A stretch of DNA of 64,000 nucleotides from Nitrospira sp. SG-bin1 (lineage in GTDB: Bacteria > Nitrospirota > Nitrospiria > Nitrospirales > Nitrospiraceae). A program made the translations under genes and the position numbers. The DNA is taken from positions 78,083 to 142,082 of the forward strand of contig LVWS01000034.1 of the NCBI GenBank assembly GCA_002083365.1, written 5' to 3'. Of this stretch, positions 61,001-64,000 are shown piece after piece; position 1 is the stretch's first letter; every line of letters starts with the position of its first letter. The notes beneath the pieces are model-generated. The model made no database searches. It saw nothing but the letters and a program-made list of their open reading frames with translations, and was not told the origin of the DNA.

Positions 61001-62183
61001 GACCGCGGTCCGGACCGGCGCAGAGCAATGCGGCGCCGAGAAAGACGAATGACAGGGCCGTATGCAGGGCCATGGAGCTGTAGGGTCCGACGGCATAGAG
61101 GGAGCTTTTGTCGTAGAGGCATCCGATCAACGCTACGCCGGCGATACACAGCACGAGAAACGTCGAGAATTCCGAAATTCGTTCACTGATGCGGCCGCAG
61201 CGATTCGCGAACATCAGCGCAACCCACAACAACACGAAGCACCCGGCGGTGGCCTGCGCCATCCACCCCGGATGCGTGGCGTCCCCTGCCAATCCGACTG
61301 AATAGCCGAGCAAGGTACCGAACCCAAGCAGGACAGCTGGAACAGCTAACGTGATCGACGCGAGTCCAAGAGCCTTCTCCGCTCCTGAATTCGACTTGCT
61401 CCTTCTCGTATTGAAGAGCAGCACCGACCCTGCGGAACACAGAAACCCCACGGCTGTCGTGATTTTCATGGACATGAACGACGACGAAATGCTGGTGAGC
61501 AGCGTGAGGCCGAACCCCCACCCGACTAAAACCAGACCGGCGATACAGGCTGTCATCGACGCAAGCCATGTGGAAGCGGTACGAAACCGCCGGTGCAGTT
61601 CGCCGTTCCGATCAGAGCCTGTACTGGTAGGTGACGGATAGTTGAACGCACGAGTTTGAAGCTCCGTCACGTCGATCGTGGAGCCGACATAGCCGAGAAA
61701 ACCTCCATCCGGCCCGAATCGCGGCGTGCCGACGGATTTCATCCAGCGGTATTCGCCGTCATGGCGCCGGAAACGGAAGGTCGCTTCGAACAACCGGCGC
61801 TCGGCCAGGGCTTCCAGATAGGCTGCGACGTAGCCCTTGCAATCGTCGGGATGGACATACTGCGCCCAATCGAACCCTCGCACGTCAACATCATGCACTC
61901 CAAGAAAATCGAGGTACGCCTGATTGACGAACTCGCAGCCGTCCGGCCCGTTCATCCAGAGGAGCGCAGGCGCATGGTCGGCCAAGACATGAAATGCCTC
62001 CGATTCTTGCTCGCGCAAGAGCAGCAGCGCCGCTCCTTCCCGCTCCGCCATGGAGCAGGCTTCCTCATTGGTGGAGGCCTCAATCACCCGGTATCCGGCC
62101 TCGCGGAGATGCTGAACGGACGAGGCTTGCGTAGTCGAAGAGTCGTTGACGTTGATGATGGTCCATTGGTGAGAACGGGTCAT
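58020..62183 (-). CDS. Multi-PAS, multi-transmembrane histidine kinase with C-terminal receiver
   Basis: The 1387-residue sensor kinase starts at ATG 62183 after GGAGAAG. Order: PAS (about 60-175); a membrane region of about eight helices (about 205-470, including YAVGPYSSMALHTALSFVFLGAALLCAGPDRG); four more PAS/PAC units (about 480-1000, each ending in DITERK); a coiled coil; HisKA_3 with phospho-His in RKRLATELHDHLQQ; HATPase (about 1100-1230) with an unusual poly-Ala loop; a linker; and a receiver (about 1265-1387) with MDVNMPKMTG. The receiver resembles NarL-type regulators but no HTH follows. It is a paralogue of the next kinase. The tract at 58410-58475 forms an imperfect inverted repeat in the linker codons. 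Confidence 0.93.
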   Translation of the reverse strand: MTRSHQWTIINVNDSSTTQASSVQHLREAGYRVIEASTNEEACSMAEREGAALLLLREQESEAFHVLADHAPALLWMNGPDGCEFVNQAYLDFLGVHDVDVRGFDWAQYVHPDDCKGYVAAYLEALAERRLFEATFRFRRHDGEYRWMKSVGTPRFGPDGGFLGYVGSTIDVTELQTRAFNYPSPTSTGSDRNGELHRRFRTASTWLASMTACIAGLVLVGWGFGLTLLTSISSSFMSMKITTAVGFLCSAGSVLLFNTRRSKSNSGAEKALGLASITLAVPAVLLGFGTLLGYSVGLAGDATHPGWMAQATAGCFVLLWVALMFANRCGRISERISEFSTFLVLCIAGVALIGCLYDKSSLYAVGPYSSMALHTALSFVFLGAALLCAGPDRGLMATLSSGEPGAVMMRRMLPLTVGLLVITGWIRLVGEHKGWFGSHFGLTLLVGLNVVGFGMILWSVARSLNSTESALRESEERLQAILDRAPAAFFIKDAEGRSLFMNEYCAKVLGVEARAANGKTEYELFPRDLADQFRANDAKVWKSGKLSVVEEYIPSMEGIRTYLSQKFLLQDPQGAPYALCGIATDITERKQVEKQLRENEERLRLAQQAARVGTFEWNLQTNVNTWTPELEALYGLQRGEFGRTQPAWEQLIHPDDRSHALQLVEQAFETGQPIQGEWRTVWPDGTVHWLAGRWQVFKDSEGTPLRMTGVNFDITERKQAEERLRENEERLRLAQGIAQAGIFDWNVRTNEVTWTAELESVYGLRAGEFSRTYQGFRDRVHPDDVARIEEERDRALSEHRPWHNLEFRIVLPSGDIRWVDSAGGGIYDASGTLHRVLGINMDITERKRAEERLRASEERLQLAMKVGRMGSWDWDVLTGRVEWSPGHFELLGLRPGDVQPSYEAWASHVHRHDLPGVEKVLQLAMASRDEYRADFRVVWADGSTHWMAGRGRFDYDADGRCLRMVGVMVDITERKQTEEALWEAQARLQRWNVELAQVVEVKTVELVQSQDRLRAMAAELNLLEQRERKRLATELHDHLQQMLVVGKLAIGQSKRAVQGVPVCETALKKVDDVLSDALAYSRTLVAELSPPVLRDHGLAASLKWLAEYMKNKHDHRVTVVVPDDEDLRLPEDQKILLFQSARELLINSSKHAGTGEATIRMEQRDGQLRIDVHDEGVGFDLAAAAAAAAGTTDGGISSKFGLFSIQERMRALGGLFTIQSALGAGTTATLTLPQQHEAKVKAEMKGSETILASALTSTSTLRSHASRIRVLLVDDHAMVREGLRSVLDAYEDLHVVGEGRDGVEAVKLVEELRPRVVVMDVNMPKMTGIEAATQIKIKWPETTIIGISVNIGDDNATAMKRAGAVIVLAKDSAVDELHQTIQQVLKT
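58618..58641. repeat. GCT/GCA trinucleotide tract, eight units
   Basis: Eight exact GCA units on the plus strand, GCT in the gene, encode a poly-alanine run in the HATPase domain of the large kinase. The paralogue at 62455-64000 has the short sequence DLAAGTAGTPSGG at the same place, so the run is an insertion by slippage that may vary in length between strains. Confidence 0.85.
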
Positions 62184-62320
62184 GACTTCTCCACGCTTCG
62201 TTTTCACTACATTGCGTGGCTCCTCGCGCGGTGGATGGTTAGAGAGGCGCCCGTACTGTGCGGTACGAAGGGAAGCATCGTACGCTCATCACCTCGCCGG
62301 CACAATGAGGTTCATGAAGA

Positions 62321-62338
62321 ACTAGGGGGTTTCCTAGG
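62321..62338. promoter_or_regulatory. CTAGGG-type dyad
   Basis: ACTAGGGGGTTTCCTAGG has a perfect 8 of 8 left arm and a 5 of 8 right arm at the fixed spacing. It lies 138 bp upstream of the large kinase gene, between it and the next kinase. Confidence 0.55.
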
Positions 62339-62454
62339 GGGAGAGTCTAAGAAAAATCAGGTCATTCGAATATTTTCGGACCACCTTCGCCGCTGGAGGA
62401 ATCGGATCTGTTCGAGCGAGAAGACTCGTGAACGATGAGTGCTACGGGGGTCGG

Positions 62455-64000
62455 TCAGTGGGAGGAGGGGGAAAATTTTTCCGAGGCTGCGCCGACCTCG
62501 TGAACGATCGCGTCGTGCAGCTGATCGACCGCCTTGTCTTTGGCGAGCACGACGACCGCTCCGGCTCGCTTCATCGCGTTGCTGTCGTCGTTGTCGCTGT
62601 TCACGGAGATGCCGACGACGATGGTTTCCGGCCACTTGGTCTTGATCTGCTCCGTCGCCTCGATGCCGGTCATCTTCGGCATGTTGATGTCCATGACGAT
62701 CACGCGAGGCCGGAGCTCCTCGACGCACTTCACCGCTTCCGCCCCGTCTCGAGCTTCTCCGACCACGTGAAGGTCTTCGTAGGCATCCAGCACCGCGCGA
62801 AGGCCTTGCCGCACCATCGCATGATCATCCACGAGCAACACCGGCACCATGGTTCGTTCTTTCATAAGCGCCACGGATGTCCCCTCTTTACTTACCGCCG
62901 CACGGACAACAGATGTGGTCGTCGGGTACGGCGCGTGCCGCTCGGCCTCCATGGCCAAGGGCAGGACCAGCGTCGCGGCGGTTCCCTGCCCCGGAGCGGA
63001 TTGGATGGTGAACGATCCGCCCAGCGCCTTCATCCGTTCCTGTATGCTCAGTAAACCAAACTTCGACGAGATCCCGCCACTAGGTGTTCCCGCCGTTCCC
63101 GCGGCCAGGTCGAACCCCTTGCCTTCATCGCTCACCGTCACGCGCAGATGCCCATGGCGTTGTTCCATGAGGATCGTCGCCTGGCCCGTCCCGGCATGTT
63201 TGGAGGCGTTGATGAGGAGTTCCCTGGCCGATTGAAAGAGCAAGACACGGTGAGCCTCCGGAAGTTTGAGTTCCTGTTGTTCCGGGATCAGGACCGTGAC
63301 CGTCTGATTGTATTTCTTCATATACTCGCCCAGCCACCTGAGACCGGCGGCCAATCCCTCATCCCGCAACACCGGCGGGCTCAGTTCCGCGACCAGCGTG
63401 CGGCTATAGGTCAGCGCCTCCGAGAGGACATCGTCCACCTTCGTCATCACTTCCGCCGCGGCCGGCACGTCGGCGATCCGACGCTTCCCCTGTCCGATCG
63501 TCATCTTCCCATAGACCAGCATCTGTTGCAGATGGTCATGCAGCTCGGTCGCCAGCCGTTTCCGTTCCCGCTGCTCCGCCAGGCTCAATTCGCTGGCCAG
63601 CGCGCGCAGACGCTCCTGCGACTGCATCAGCTCGGCGGTCTTCACGGTGACCGTCTGTTCCAGCTCGACGTTCCAACGCTGCAGCTTCTGTTGAGCCTCG
63701 CGCAAGGCCTGTTCCGCTTGTCGTCGTTCCGTCACATCCGTGACAAGGACCACCAGATACTTCGCCTTGCCCGCATGGTCGCGCAGCAGCGAGACGAACT
63801 TGTGCGCCCAGACCGGCTCCCCCTGCTTGTGCACATACCGGTTCTCGGTCTCGAAGCTCGACGATTCCTCCTGTATGAGCCGCTCGATTCCAGCCCGGTT
63901 CCCGGCCAGATCGTCGGGATGGATCAGCCCGTGGACGGTCAACCCGCGCAATTCTTCTTCGGTGTAGCCCAGCATCGCACAAAAGGCCGGATTACATTGC
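62455..64000 (-). CDS. PAS histidine kinase with C-terminal receiver, start beyond window
   Basis: The frame is open to the right edge, where codons before MLGYTEEELRGLTVHGLIHPDD continue a PAS domain (NPAFCA), so the N-terminus is missing. Present are PAS/PAC ending VTDVTERRQ, a coiled coil with EQTVTVKTAELMQSQERL, HisKA_3 (RKRLATELHDHLQQMLVYGKMTIGQGKRR), HATPase (AGTGQATILMEQRHGHLRVTVSDEGKGFDLA) and a receiver (VPVLLVDDHAMVRQGLRAVL, MDINMPKMTG). It lacks an output domain after the receiver. It is over 70% identical by eye to the C-terminal half of the upstream-read kinase at 58020-62183. Confidence 0.92.
   Translation of the reverse strand, partial: QCNPAFCAMLGYTEEELRGLTVHGLIHPDDLAGNRAGIERLIQEESSSFETENRYVHKQGEPVWAHKFVSLLRDHAGKAKYLVVLVTDVTERRQAEQALREAQQKLQRWNVELEQTVTVKTAELMQSQERLRALASELSLAEQRERKRLATELHDHLQQMLVYGKMTIGQGKRRIADVPAAAEVMTKVDDVLSEALTYSRTLVAELSPPVLRDEGLAAGLRWLGEYMKKYNQTVTVLIPEQQELKLPEAHRVLLFQSARELLINASKHAGTGQATILMEQRHGHLRVTVSDEGKGFDLAAGTAGTPSGGISSKFGLLSIQERMKALGGSFTIQSAPGQGTAATLVLPLAMEAERHAPYPTTTSVVRAAVSKEGTSVALMKERTMVPVLLVDDHAMVRQGLRAVLDAYEDLHVVGEARDGAEAVKCVEELRPRVIVMDINMPKMTGIEATEQIKTKWPETIVVGISVNSDNDDSNAMKRAGAVVVLAKDKAVDQLHDAIVHEVGAASEKFSPSSH

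Noticed and set aside
1..64000. tRNA or rRNA genes
   Set aside because: No cloverleaf or conserved rRNA stretch was recognised when reading the intergenic regions; a covariance search would be needed to be certain.

Overview
The window looks like chromosomal DNA of a Nitrospira-type bacterium (phylum Nitrospirota). It is GC-rich, its envelope is Gram-negative (lipoproteins, Slp-like proteins, BON and PRC-barrel proteins, an outer-membrane barrel), and it carries a cytochrome bd-like oxidase pair, a bacteriophytochrome with heme oxygenase, and very large PAS histidine kinases. The assignment is an inference from gene content; no rRNA, tRNA or nitrite/ammonia oxidation marker was seen. No CRISPR array, transposase or phage gene was seen.

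Layout. 1-6.9 kb: three PRC-barrel secreted proteins, an orphan sensory-rhodopsin-transducer-like protein, an AI-2E family permease, a lipoprotein, a four-helix copper protein and a Fe/Mn superoxide dismutase. 6.9-11.4 kb: an EEP phosphodiesterase, a DksA/TraR zinc finger protein, a trypsin-like protease with TPRs, UspA and DoxX. 11.4-15 kb: a tightly coupled minus-strand operon (metallophosphoesterase, nucleotidyltransferase, DUF5752, TreT-like trehalose synthase). 15-18 kb: small envelope proteins. 18-25 kb: a glycosyltransferase, DNA ligase D, GAPDH, transaldolase and two small envelope proteins. 25.7-29.5 kb: the operon bphO-bphP-two receiver-only regulators. 29.6-34.2 kb: tandem slp paralogues and GH15 glucoamylase/trehalase coupled to glucose-6-phosphate dehydrogenase. 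34-52 kb: a long run of secreted or membrane proteins (BON, cytochrome c, PRC, site-2 protease, outer-membrane barrel, MscS, DUF2254, a third slp, OB-like repeat proteins) and a broken NRAMP transporter. 52.4-57.9 kb: a plus-strand run ending in the bd-like oxidase genes, flanked by two related one-to-two-helix proteins. 58-64 kb: two paralogous multi-PAS kinases with C-terminal receivers.

How it fits together. Most genes concern envelope integrity, redox and osmotic stress, light/redox sensing and carbohydrate reserve use (trehalose, alpha-glucan, pentose phosphate). The most interesting signal is an 18-bp dyad, best copy ACTAGGGG-TG-CCCCTAGT upstream of bphO. About ten copies of varying quality, all with the same 11-bp half-site spacing, lie upstream of or at the start of genes across the whole window. 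They suggest an undescribed regulon linking envelope-stress genes, the phytochrome operon and a PAS kinase.
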